From contig NZ_WBKT01000007.1 in the NCBI RefSeq assembly GCF_008868175.1, positions 1-64,000 on the forward strand: DNA of 64,000 nt, written 5' to 3'. The DNA is from Micromonospora sp. AMSO31t. Lineage in GTDB: Bacteria > Actinomycetota > Actinomycetes > Mycobacteriales > Micromonosporaceae. A program made the position numbers and the translations under genes. The notes under the pieces were generated by a model. That model was not told the origin of the DNA and searched no databases. It worked only from the letters and a program-made list of their open reading frames with translations. Below are positions 54,199-62,452 of this stretch, piece after piece (the first letter of the stretch is position 1; each line of letters starts with the position of its first letter).

Positions 54199-54941
54199 TG
54201 AGCCTGCGATTGGTTCCATTGGCGCCGGCTGGTCCCGCGCCGGCCCGCCGCGCCGTGCTCGCTCGACGGCTCCGGCTGCTGGTCGCCGTGACGATCACCT
54301 ACAACGTCGTCGAGGCGATCGTGGCGATCGGTGCCGGCACGATCGCCTCGTCGACCGCGCTGATCGGCTTCGGTCTGGATTCCATCATCGAGGTGGCGTC
54401 CGCGGCTGCGGTGGCGTGGCAGTTCGCCGGCCTGGATCCCGAGGCCCGGGAGAAGGCCGCGCTGCGTGTCATCGCGTTGTCGTTCTTCGCCCTGGCCGCC
54501 TACGTCACGGTCGAGGCGGTACGGGCGCTCGGCGGCGCCGAGGCCGAGCACTCCACGGTCGGGTTGGTACTGGCTGGACTGTCGGTGGTGGTGATGCCGG
54601 TGCTGTCGGCGGCACAACGTCGCGTCGGCCGCGAGCTTGGTTCCCGCTCGGCGGTGGCCGACTCCAAGCAGACACTGCTGTGCACCTACCTGTCGGCGGT
54701 TTTGCTCGTCGGCCTGGCCCTCAACAGCCTTTTCGGCTGGTCGTGGGCCGACCCGATCGCGGCGCTGGCGATCGCCGTGGTCGCGGTCAAGGAAGGCCGG
54801 CAAGCGTGGCGCGGGGACAACTGTTGCGCAGTCCCGCTGACCGTGGCCGCACCCAGCGCCGACGGCGCCGGTGACGGATGTGCGTGCGCGCCTGGGTGCT
54901 CCTGCTGCCCGGGGGAGCCCACGGGAACCGAAAGAAGGTAG
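54198..54941 (+). CDS. Cation diffusion facilitator-like metal efflux protein
   Basis: 247 residues, about six TM helices. The CDF metal site is suggested by LIGFGLDSIIEVASA (TM2 Asp) and VADSKQTLLCTYLS (TM5 Asp). It lacks the usual long cytosolic domain; the tail is instead cysteine-rich (CACAPGCSCCPGEP), suited to soft metals. Co-transcribed and coupled with the CmtR-like repressor, it probably exports Cd2+, Pb2+ or Zn2+. Confidence 0.83.
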   Translation: MSLRLVPLAPAGPAPARRAVLARRLRLLVAVTITYNVVEAIVAIGAGTIASSTALIGFGLDSIIEVASAAAVAWQFAGLDPEAREKAALRVIALSFFALAAYVTVEAVRALGGAEAEHSTVGLVLAGLSVVVMPVLSAAQRRVGRELGSRSAVADSKQTLLCTYLSAVLLVGLALNSLFGWSWADPIAALAIAVVAVKEGRQAWRGDNCCAVPLTVAAPSADGAGDGCACAPGCSCCPGEPTGTERR

Positions 54942-55059
54942 CCGCGGATCGGAGTCCGCCAAGAAACCACGGTAGACCAGCGTCTTTACAAGATCATGAA
55001 TCTGGCGGACTGAGCCGACCACCCCGACGCAGGGCCGTCAAGCGACATGTTCTAAGCGT

Positions 55060-55535
55060 TCCGTGAGGTCGGGCCAGGCGGTCTCTTGTCGTAGTTGGTC
55101 TTGGTTTCAGGCAGCCGTGGAGCACGCCGACGAGTCGGTTGCCGAGCTGGGGTAGCGCGGCGCGGTGGCCGACGCCGCGAGCGCGGAGTTGGCCGTAGTA
55201 GCGGGGAGCACCCGGGCGCCGAGCGCAGCGCTCAACCCAGGCTGGCTGACGTAGATATCAGCGTCCGGGTGCTGACCAAGATGGTCCCTCACCTGGTCCT
55301 GCAAGGTCTTGATCTCGGCGTTGAGGGTGGCCAGGACGGCGATCTGTGCGCGGACCGTGACGGCGTACGCGGTTGTCACGACGGACGGTTGGCGCAGGTG
55401 CTCGGTCCGTGGCGCATCTCGAATCGCCTCAGCCTTGACCGTCGCGTGGTGGCGCCGTGCCCGCTTGACCGCAGCGAGGATCCGTGTCAGGGGCAGCCGG
55501 GCCGCCGAGGCCGGCTCAGGTGCCTTGGCCAGCAC
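55060..55535 (-). pseudogene. IS110-family transposase fragment
   Basis: One frame (to 55107) reads ILAAVKRARRHHATVKAEAIRDAPR, AQIAVLATLNAEIKTLQDQVRDHLGQHPDADIYVSQPGLSAALGARVL, the middle and start of the Transposase_20 region. It then jumps to the C-terminal RGVGHRAALPQLGNRLVGVLHGCL in another frame. The catalytic N-terminus and the section between are deleted. It is not from the same IS110 as at 16774. Confidence 0.75.
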
Positions 55536-55739
55536 TCAAGCGCTTCCGGCGCCACGAGACCTCCGCCGTCGAAGGGTCGACTCACAACCTAACGGTACTG
55601 GTTTTCGTTTCACAGCTCGCCGCCCCCGTTCGGCCGCCAGCCGTCGTCGCCGTCGCCACGGCGCGGCTATGTTCCCAATCACCGGACAGATGCGTCTTCA
55701 CGCATATATTGTTGGGGCGAGCCAATTTCAGGAGGACGG

Positions 55740-56192
55740 ATGAGCACCAGCACCATCCACCCCACCCACGTCGACGAACACCGCCACACCCACGGGCCAG
55801 AGTGCGGGCACCCGAGCGTGCAGCACCTCGGGCACGTCGACTTCGTGCACGACGAGCACCTGCACCACGCGCACGACGGGCACTACGACGAGTGCAGCAC
55901 CGAGGGCCACCGCCCCGCCGAGCAGCACCAGCACCGCCACGGGGACGGGTGCGGGCACGTTGCGGTCGCGCACGACGGACACACCGACTACCTCCACGAC
56001 GGGCACGTGCACCACGAGCACGACGACCACTACGACGAATGCGCATCGGGTCAGCATGCGGTCGCGGAAGAGCACGACCACGTCCACGGGGACGGCTGCG
56101 GCCACTCCCCCGTACTGCACGGCGACCACCTCGACTACATCCACCACGGTCACCGGCACGCGGCACACGCAGGCCACTACGACGAGCACTGA
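55740..56192 (+). CDS. Histidine-rich metal-binding protein with three repeats
   Basis: 150 residues, about a quarter histidine. Three tandem repeats of about 45 residues share the plan HxHGPECGH / HLGHVDFVHDEHLHHAHDGHYDEC; each has a CGH or equivalent, a VxHxxHxDYxHDGH core and HYDEC/HYDEH. No signal peptide or TM, so cytosolic. GGAGGAC lies just before the ATG. Likely a zinc store or chaperone, in keeping with the metal genes upstream. Repeats 1 and 2 are most alike; repeat 3 ends HYDEH without Cys. Confidence 0.8.
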   Translation: MSTSTIHPTHVDEHRHTHGPECGHPSVQHLGHVDFVHDEHLHHAHDGHYDECSTEGHRPAEQHQHRHGDGCGHVAVAHDGHTDYLHDGHVHHEHDDHYDECASGQHAVAEEHDHVHGDGCGHSPVLHGDHLDYIHHGHRHAAHAGHYDEH

Positions 56193-56568
56193 CCTCGTTC
56201 GCAAGGCGGACCGATCGCCTGTGAGTGCGCTCTGGCCGATCAACGTCAGTGTGTAGGTAGGGCCCTCCGGCGCGGCCTGCCCCATCCCGTCGATAACGGA
56301 AATGGTATAAGTACCGCCGGGCCCGTTCTCACGCCCCACTCCACACGGCACTGCTGCCGGGACGACGGAGTCTGTCGTCACCCGTTGACGACGTGGCAAG
56401 CACGGCTAATCGATGGTGACCGGGCTCGCCGCTGTGCAAGTGGAGGTGCAGCGTCAGGCGCTGGCGGCGGGTCAGCCGGCCGCGGATCGGCGGCGGTGCC
56501 CGGTTCAGGTTCCGGGACGGGCGCGTGCCCGGTTCAGGTTCCGGGACGGGCGCAGGGCCAGGCCCGAG
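56193..56568. other. Intergenic stretch after the histidine-rich gene
   Basis: 376 bases. It contains AACGGAAATGGTATAAG near 56297, weakly Zur-like, and the 29-bp tandem repeat at 56496. No coding potential that I trust. Confidence 0.35.
56496..56553. repeat. Two exact tandem copies of a 29-bp sequence
   Basis: GTGCCCGGTTCAGGTTCCGG followed by GACGGGCGC occurs twice head to tail with no mismatch. Each copy contains the dyad CCCGG...CCGGG. It lies 16 bases past the stop of the minus-strand XRE gene, so it may act as a tandem terminator. Confidence 0.7.
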
Positions 56569-57150
56569 CTACCTCGTCGGACTGCGGCGGGTGTCCTCGT
56601 GGAGATGGGCGTGTTCGCCGTCGCGATCGAAGATCATGATGAGTTCCGCTGCGCCGTCCATGGCCGAGAGGGCATGCGGGGTCATGGTCGAGAACTCGGC
56701 GGCCTCGCCGGCCTCGACAGTGACCTCGCGGTCGCCCAGCGACAGGCGCACCCGCCCCTCGATCACGAAAAACCAGTCGTGACCGGGGTGGACCCGCTGC
56801 TCCAACGTCTTGCGTGTCGGTTCCAGCCGCATCTTCAACGCGATGGTGCGGCCGGTCGGCCGGCTCAACATCCACGTCGTGCGCTCACCTGAGCTGTCCG
56901 GTATCGGACGGATGACCACGTCATCGTCGTTGCGTACGTCGAGGAGCGCGTCGAGATCGACGTGGAGCGCCGCTGCCAGCGGCAGCAGGACGTCGAGGCT
57001 GATCGTCCGCTTGCCGGTCTCGATGCGGCTGATGGTAGAGGGACTCAGGTTGGTCCGAGCGGCGAGTTCGTCGAGCGAGAAGCCCAACGTGTTGCGGAGA
57101 GCCCGCAGTCGGGTCCGGACCACCCGTTCGATCTCGTTGAGCTCGGACAT
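56569..57150 (-). CDS. XRE-family regulator with cupin domain
   Basis: 193 residues. The HTH at ~15-70 is LRALRNTLGFSLDELAARTNLSPSTISRIETGKRTISLDVLLPLAAAL. The C-terminal cupin is HDWFFVIEGRVRLSLGDREVTVEAGEAAEFSTMTPHAL. ATG 57150 (MSELNEIERVV) has AGGTGAAGG upstream. It is divergent from the oxidoreductase-methyltransferase gene with TTGCAAAT-type half-sites between them. Same architecture as the truncated regulator at 50490. Confidence 0.87.
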   Translation of the reverse strand: MSELNEIERVVRTRLRALRNTLGFSLDELAARTNLSPSTISRIETGKRTISLDVLLPLAAALHVDLDALLDVRNDDDVVIRPIPDSSGERTTWMLSRPTGRTIALKMRLEPTRKTLEQRVHPGHDWFFVIEGRVRLSLGDREVTVEAGEAAEFSTMTPHALSAMDGAAELIMIFDRDGEHAHLHEDTRRSPTR

Positions 57151-57167
57151 GACCTTCACCTGACTCT

Positions 57168-57192
57168 TGCAAATTTCGCAAACAGATTTGCA
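57168..57192. promoter_or_regulatory. Probable XRE-cupin operator
   Basis: TGCAAAT at 57168-57174 and ATTTGCA at 57186-57192 are exact inverted repeats with an 11-base spacer. TTCGCAAA and CTTGCGA half-sites lie within and just after. The whole array separates the two divergent starts. Confidence 0.6.
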
Positions 57193-57222
57193 CTCCTTGC
57201 GATTCATCGTAGCGTGGGCGTC

Positions 57223-58809
57223 ATGAGCGACCACACCTTCCCCGCCGTCGAACGCCACTGCGACGTCGCCGTTGTCGGCGGATCGGCCGCCGGCCTCGCT
57301 GCCGCGCTCCAGCTGGGGCGCCAGCGTCGGTCGGTGATCGTGATCGACGCCGGAGAGCCCCGAAACGCTCCTGCGGAGCACATGCACGGCTACCTCGGTC
57401 GCGAGGGACTCCCGCCAGCCGAGCTGGTCACCGTCGGTCGTGAGGAGGTCCGCAGCTACGGCGGCGAGGTCCTGACCGGCCGCGCGCAACGCGTGACCCG
57501 CATGCCTGATGGCCGCTTCCGGGTGGAACTCGCCACGGGCCACTCCGTCGTGGCTCGTCGGGTTCTGGCCGCCATCGGGCTCGTGGATCAGCTTCCGGAC
57601 ATCGATGGCCTCCGCCAGCACTGGGGTCGCGACGTCATCCACTGCCCGTTCTGCCACGGGTTCGAGGTCCGCGACCGACGCCTCGTCCAGATCGTCACCC
57701 ACCCGATCGGGCTGCACACTGCCCAGCTGTTCCGTCAGCTGAGCGCACAACTCACCGTCGTGCTCCACGACGCTGTCGAGGTCGACGACGCCGAGCTCGA
57801 TGTCCTACGGGCCGGCGGCGTGAACATCGTATCGGGGTACGTGAACCGCATCATGACCGGCGCGGACGGCCGCGTCGAAGCCGTCCGACTGGCCGACCAC
57901 GAAGACCTCGATGCGGACGCGGTCGCGGTCATCCCCCGATTCCGGGCACCCGCTGAACCGTTCGCAACGCTCGGTCTGCGCCCAGCCTCGCACCCGACCG
58001 GGCTCGGAGACTTCCTGGAGACGGACGCGAACGGGGAAACAACAGTACGGGGCCTGTACGCGGCCGGCAATGTGACCGACCCGAGCCAGCAGGTGCTGCA
58101 GGCCGCCGCCCACGGCAGCCGGGTCGGCGCCATGATCAGCTTGAGCCTCGCCCACGACGACAGCCGCGCCGCGGCGCGGCCATCCGGGAACCAGGCCGAC
58201 TGGGAGCACCGCTATAGCGGCGACCAGATCTGGAGCGGCAACCCGAACGGCACACTTGTCAACGAGGTCGCCGGCCTCACGCCAGGCCGCGCACTCGACG
58301 TCGGCGCCGGCGAGGGCGGCGACGCGCTCTGGCTTGCCGAACAGGGCTGGAACGTGACCGCCAGCGACATCTCGCACCGTGCGCTGGACCGCGTCAACGT
58401 CGAAGCCCAGCGTCGCGGCCTGCGTATCCAATGCCAGCACGCGGATGCGAACGCGCTGGACCCGTTTCAACCGGCAGCCTTCGACCTCGTGTCCGCGCAG
58501 TACGCCTCGATCCCCAGAACACCCGACGGGCGCGGCGTGCGCAACCTGCTGAACGCCGTTGCTCCGGGCGGCACGTTGCTCGTGGTGAGTCACGACCTCG
58601 AACCGATGCGCGCATCGGTCGACGCGGCCCACACGCCGCCATTCGACCCGGACGCCTACGTGCGTGTCGACGACTTCGCCACAGCGCTGGCGGACTCACC
58701 CGGCTGGAACATCGAGGTGCACGACCGGCGGCCCCGGCCCGCAGGCGCCGCCTCTGCCTCCCACCACATCGATGACGTCGTACTGCGAGCCCGACGCGCC
58801 GCCGGCTGA
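57223..58809 (+). CDS. Fused thioredoxin-reductase-like FAD oxidoreductase and SAM methyltransferase
   Basis: 528 residues. Residues ~1-310 are an NAD(P)/FAD oxidoreductase: FAD-binding DVAVVGGSAAGLAAAL, redox-active CPFCHG and a C-terminal FAD motif GLYAAGNVTDPSQQ. Residues ~325-528 are a class I methyltransferase with ALDVGAGEGGDALWLAEQGWNVTASDIS and FDLVSAQYASIP. The second pyridine-nucleotide motif is replaced by VTHPIGLHTAQLF, so thiol-oxidase activity (as in GliT/HlmI) rather than NADPH reduction is possible. ATG 57223; divergent from the XRE-cupin regulator. The fusion links thiol/disulfide chemistry to methylation, perhaps of thiols or metalloids; substrate unknown. Confidence 0.87.
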   Translation: MSDHTFPAVERHCDVAVVGGSAAGLAAALQLGRQRRSVIVIDAGEPRNAPAEHMHGYLGREGLPPAELVTVGREEVRSYGGEVLTGRAQRVTRMPDGRFRVELATGHSVVARRVLAAIGLVDQLPDIDGLRQHWGRDVIHCPFCHGFEVRDRRLVQIVTHPIGLHTAQLFRQLSAQLTVVLHDAVEVDDAELDVLRAGGVNIVSGYVNRIMTGADGRVEAVRLADHEDLDADAVAVIPRFRAPAEPFATLGLRPASHPTGLGDFLETDANGETTVRGLYAAGNVTDPSQQVLQAAAHGSRVGAMISLSLAHDDSRAAARPSGNQADWEHRYSGDQIWSGNPNGTLVNEVAGLTPGRALDVGAGEGGDALWLAEQGWNVTASDISHRALDRVNVEAQRRGLRIQCQHADANALDPFQPAAFDLVSAQYASIPRTPDGRGVRNLLNAVAPGGTLLVVSHDLEPMRASVDAAHTPPFDPDAYVRVDDFATALADSPGWNIEVHDRRPRPAGAASASHHIDDVVLRARRAAG

Positions 58810-58997
58810 CGTCCCACCCGCCTACCCCTGCTTAGCAGGGCATTCGGGCCCGGCGCCGACCACGGCCGCGCCCAACGCCAGCTGAGGACGAGATCGGGAA
58901 CCGACCGGTGGCTGCCCATCGCTGCGGACGGGACCGTGCACCAGCCGACCGCAGCGGCAACGCTGGCACGCGCTCCAGGCCGGCTCGACGTAGGCGG

Positions 58998-60728
58998 TCA
59001 CCGGAATGCCCAGCTTTCTGCGGCCTCCCGTTGGCGGACGAAGTCGGCGTAGATGCCCGGCCGCTTGCGCAGCTGCTCGTGGGTGCCCTGGTCGATGATG
59101 CGGCCCTGGTCGAGCACGAGGATCGTGTCGGCGGCTTCGACGGTGCGCAGCTGGTGCGCGATCACCAGGACGCTGCCCCGATCGGCAAGAGTGGTGATGG
59201 CGCGCTGGACGACCAGGGCGTTCTCGGGGTCGAGGGCGGCGGTGGCCTCGTCCAGCACGGTGATCGGGGCCGCTTTCAGGATCGCTCGGGCGATCGAGAT
59301 GCGTTGTTTCTGGCCGCCGGACAGCAGGGCACCGCCGGCGCCGACCCGTACCGCCCGTCCGGCGTCAGTGGCGAGGTCGGTGAGGGCCGCGAGTTCCATG
59401 GCGGCGGCCACCTCGGCTTCCGACGCTTCGGGTCGCCCGAGGCGCACGTTGTCCTCGACGGTGCCGTCGAAGAGGTACACGTCCTGGAAGACGATGGCCA
59501 GCTCACGCAGCAGCTCGTCGGTGGGGATGTCGCGCACGTCCCGTCCGTGTACCCGTACGGAGCCGGACGACACGTCCCAGAATCGGGCCAGCAACCGGGT
59601 GACTGTGGTCTTGCCTCCTCCGCTCGGGCCGACCAGCGCGGTGAGCCCCCGGGCCGGAAGCTGGAACGACACGTCGTGCAGGACCGGCGTCGAGTCGTAC
59701 CGGAAAGACACCGACTCGAACTCGGCGACGAGGTCGCGGCCCGCATCCACGGCGGGTATCGAGGTGGCCGGGCGCGGCTCGGGTAGTGGCGCGGTGTCGA
59801 GCACCTGCGCGATCCGGTCGACGGTGCCGGCGTTCATCCGTAGGGCGACGCCGAGTTCGGCGCCGGTCGTCGCGATGGCAGCGAGCCGGGCGACCACGAC
59901 CGTGACGCCCAGGAAAACGCCGGGATCGAGGCCACCGCGCAGGATCAACAGCACACCGAGCCCGAGCACGGCGGCGAACGCGATCTGGAGCGCGAACGAG
60001 AAACCGACGATGCCAGGCAGCATGGCACCCGCGGCCCGCCGGTTGACCTGGTACGCCCCGACGAGCGCGGCGTCCAGCTCGTGCGGTCGTCGCGCGGCGC
60101 CGTTCGCGCGGAGCACCTGCTGGGCGTTGGCGAACTCGATCACCCCGTGCGCGGCCCGGTCGGCGGCGGCGTGGCGCTGGGCGTCGACCCGGCGGGTGCG
60201 GGCGCCGGCCGCCCGCGCGACAACGGCGAGCGAGGCCCCGCAAACGGCCACCGCCAGCGACGCACGCCAGTCGACCGGCAGCAGCGCCAGCGCCGCCGCG
60301 GCGGGCGTGACCACCGCGGTGGCCAGCGGCCGAAGCAGCAGGGCCGGGTACGACGCGAGGGCCGGTATGCCGGCGGTGTTGAGCGCGGTCAGCATGCCGG
60401 TGCGGTCCGGGCTGAACCAGCCGAGCGGCAGGCGGGCGATGTGATCGGCCATCCGGTGGTGCAGCGCCCGGGCGGTCTGGATGCCGGCGCGGAACGCGCG
60501 CAACTGGGCGGCGGCCTGCACGGCGACGAAGGTGCCGGTGGCGGCCACAACGGCGATCAGCCAGCCGAGCGCCGCGTCGAGGCGGCCGGCGAGCAGGTCG
60601 ATGAAGAACGGGGCCGTCAACGCGAGCGCGACGCCCTGGAGCGCCGCCGCCGCACACAGCCATGCCACGAGCGCGCGCAGGTCCCGCGCCTCGCGTCGGT
60701 TCAGGAGGCGGATCAGGCGGCCGAGCAC
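58998..60728 (-). CDS. ABC transporter, fused permease-ATPase (second half transporter)
   Basis: 576 residues. An N-terminal six-helix exporter-type membrane domain is followed by an ATPase with Walker A GPSGGGKTT, signature LSGGQKQRISIARA, Walker B ITVLDEATA and H-loop VIAHQL. GTG 60728 overlaps the preceding half-transporter gene by 16 bases. The two should form a heterodimer like IrtAB/YbtPQ, which in relatives handles siderophores. No substrate is evident from sequence. Confidence 0.9.
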   Translation of the reverse strand: MLGRLIRLLNRREARDLRALVAWLCAAAALQGVALALTAPFFIDLLAGRLDAALGWLIAVVAATGTFVAVQAAAQLRAFRAGIQTARALHHRMADHIARLPLGWFSPDRTGMLTALNTAGIPALASYPALLLRPLATAVVTPAAAALALLPVDWRASLAVAVCGASLAVVARAAGARTRRVDAQRHAAADRAAHGVIEFANAQQVLRANGAARRPHELDAALVGAYQVNRRAAGAMLPGIVGFSFALQIAFAAVLGLGVLLILRGGLDPGVFLGVTVVVARLAAIATTGAELGVALRMNAGTVDRIAQVLDTAPLPEPRPATSIPAVDAGRDLVAEFESVSFRYDSTPVLHDVSFQLPARGLTALVGPSGGGKTTVTRLLARFWDVSSGSVRVHGRDVRDIPTDELLRELAIVFQDVYLFDGTVEDNVRLGRPEASEAEVAAAMELAALTDLATDAGRAVRVGAGGALLSGGQKQRISIARAILKAAPITVLDEATAALDPENALVVQRAITTLADRGSVLVIAHQLRTVEAADTILVLDQGRIIDQGTHEQLRKRPGIYADFVRQREAAESWAFR

Positions 60729-62452
60729 GACGGCTCTCCCTCCATAGTGGGTTCCTGCGCGGCCCACATGCGGGCGTACCGCCCGGCGGCGGCCAGCAGC
60801 TCGTGGTGGGTGCCGGACTCGACGATGCGACCGCCGTCGAGGACGAGGATCTGGTCGGCGGCGGTCACCGTGCGCAGCCGATGGGCGATCACCAGCACGG
60901 TGCGGCCGCGTACGAGCACGCCGAGCGCCCGCTGAATCGTCGACTGGGTCGCGAGGTCGGTGGCCGCCGTCGCCTCGTCGAGGACGAGGATCGGGGTGTC
61001 GCGCAGCAGGGCCCGGGCGATGGCGACGCGTTGTGCCTCGCCGCCGGAGAGTTCGGCGTCCTCGCCCACGACCGAGTCGTAGCCGCGGGGCAGGCGCATG
61101 ACCCGGTCGTGGATTGCCGCGGCCGTCGCCGCCCGGATGACATCGTCCTGGCCGACCTCGCGGCCACCGGTCAGGTTGTCCCGGATGCTGCCGTGCAGCA
61201 GGACGGTCTCCTGGAACACGAAGCTCACGTGTGCGTACAGCTGTTCCTCGGACAGCTCGCGCAGGTCGACCCCGCCGATCCGGACCGCGCCGCCAGTCGG
61301 GTCGTGGAAGCGGGCCAGCAGGCTCGCGAACGTCGACTTGCCTGAGCCGGACGGCCCGACCAGCGCGGTGAAGCTGCCGGCCGGCAACGTCTCGGTGATG
61401 CTGTGCAGGACGGCCGGCCCACCGAGGTAGCCGAACTGCACCCCGTCGAACTCCACGCCGGCGTCGGCCGGCTGCCGGGTGCCCGTACGCCACGACATCG
61501 CCTGGGCGTCGAGCACCTCCACGATCGCCGCCGCGGCCGAACCGGCGGTCCGGATCGCCTGCAACCGCGGCCCGACGACCGCGACCGGCGCGGCCACCGC
61601 CGGTCCGGCGAGAGCCAGGGCCAGCACCGCGTCCGGCGTGCTCCATCCGGCCGCGAGGAGCAGCAGCGCGGCCGCGGCGAACAGGGCGAGCGTGACCGCG
61701 GGCGTGACCACCAGCCACGACGCGGTGGTGACGGCGGCGGTGCTGCGCGACCACGCGCTGAAGAAGTCGTGGAAGGCGTCGGTGGCGCGGGCGAAGGTCT
61801 CCTGCGCGCTACGTGCCCGCCCGAACGCCTTCACCACCGGTACGCCCTGCACGTAGTCGACAATCGCCGCGTTGACCGCGGACTGCGCCTGCGCGTACCT
61901 GACGAAGTTCGCCCCCGAGCCGGACATGGCGCGCATGAACAGGTGCACGCCGGCGATCAGGGGGGCCAGCGCGACGGCGGCGACCCGCCAGTCGAGCGTG
62001 GCGAGGTAGGCCAGCGCCGCTACGGGCGCGGTGACGACCGTCGTCACATCGAGGATCGTGTGCGCCACCAGGTAGTGCAGGTTGCCCACGTCGTCGTGCA
62101 CTGTCTTCTTGATGCGCCCCGCCCCGCGGCTGGTGAGCGAGCCGAGCGGAAGCCGCGCGAGGTGGGCGATGAGCTGGCGCTGGAGGAGCAGTTGCAGCCG
62201 CGCGTCGGCGCGGTGGCTGAGCCAGCCGGCCAGAGCTGTCAACAGGACGCTGGCGACCGCCGACGCGGCCGCCACGAGGGCGGGGGTCGGGCTGGCCGCG
62301 TGGGCGGTTCCGCGCAGCCAGGCGGCGGCGTAGCTGGCGAGCGCGATCAGTGGCACCACGGTGGCGGCGGCGGCCAGCGCCTGGGCGGCGACGGCCGCGA
62401 CCAGCAGCGGTGCGACGGGCCGGACGAGCCGGCGTAGGGCAGATGAGATCAC
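60713..62452 (-). CDS. ABC transporter, fused permease-ATPase (first half transporter)
   Basis: 579 residues. The membrane domain (SSALRRLVRPVAPLLVAAVAAQAL...) is followed by Walker A GPSGSGKST, signature LSGGEAQRVAIARA, Walker B ILVLDEATAATD and H-loop VIAHRL. A C-terminal tail (EGEPSCSAA) carries one Cys. ATG 62452 overlaps the stop of the upstream ATPase gene (ATGA). Same operon as its partner. Confidence 0.9.
   Translation of the reverse strand: MISSALRRLVRPVAPLLVAAVAAQALAAAATVVPLIALASYAAAWLRGTAHAASPTPALVAAASAVASVLLTALAGWLSHRADARLQLLLQRQLIAHLARLPLGSLTSRGAGRIKKTVHDDVGNLHYLVAHTILDVTTVVTAPVAALAYLATLDWRVAAVALAPLIAGVHLFMRAMSGSGANFVRYAQAQSAVNAAIVDYVQGVPVVKAFGRARSAQETFARATDAFHDFFSAWSRSTAAVTTASWLVVTPAVTLALFAAAALLLLAAGWSTPDAVLALALAGPAVAAPVAVVGPRLQAIRTAGSAAAAIVEVLDAQAMSWRTGTRQPADAGVEFDGVQFGYLGGPAVLHSITETLPAGSFTALVGPSGSGKSTFASLLARFHDPTGGAVRIGGVDLRELSEEQLYAHVSFVFQETVLLHGSIRDNLTGGREVGQDDVIRAATAAAIHDRVMRLPRGYDSVVGEDAELSGGEAQRVAIARALLRDTPILVLDEATAATDLATQSTIQRALGVLVRGRTVLVIAHRLRTVTAADQILVLDGGRIVESGTHHELLAAAGRYARMWAAQEPTMEGEPSCSAA

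Larger units (their letters stand above)
53741..55012. mobile_element. Putative transposon-like cassette carrying cmtR-like and CDF genes
   Basis: The left end 53753-53778 (CAGCCCGCCAAGTTCGTGGT...) and the inverted right end 54987-55012 (CAGTCCGCCAGATTCATGAT...) match at 20 of 26 positions. GGGT is shared further out at 53741. The ends enclose only the two cation-resistance genes, with no transposase, so it looks like a mobile insertion cassette moved in trans, or a composite made of IS ends. Confidence 0.55.

Noticed and set aside
55590..55615. Zur box upstream of the histidine-rich gene (GGTTTTCGTTTCAC)
   Set aside because: Only one half resembles the consensus and it is over 120 bases upstream of the gene.
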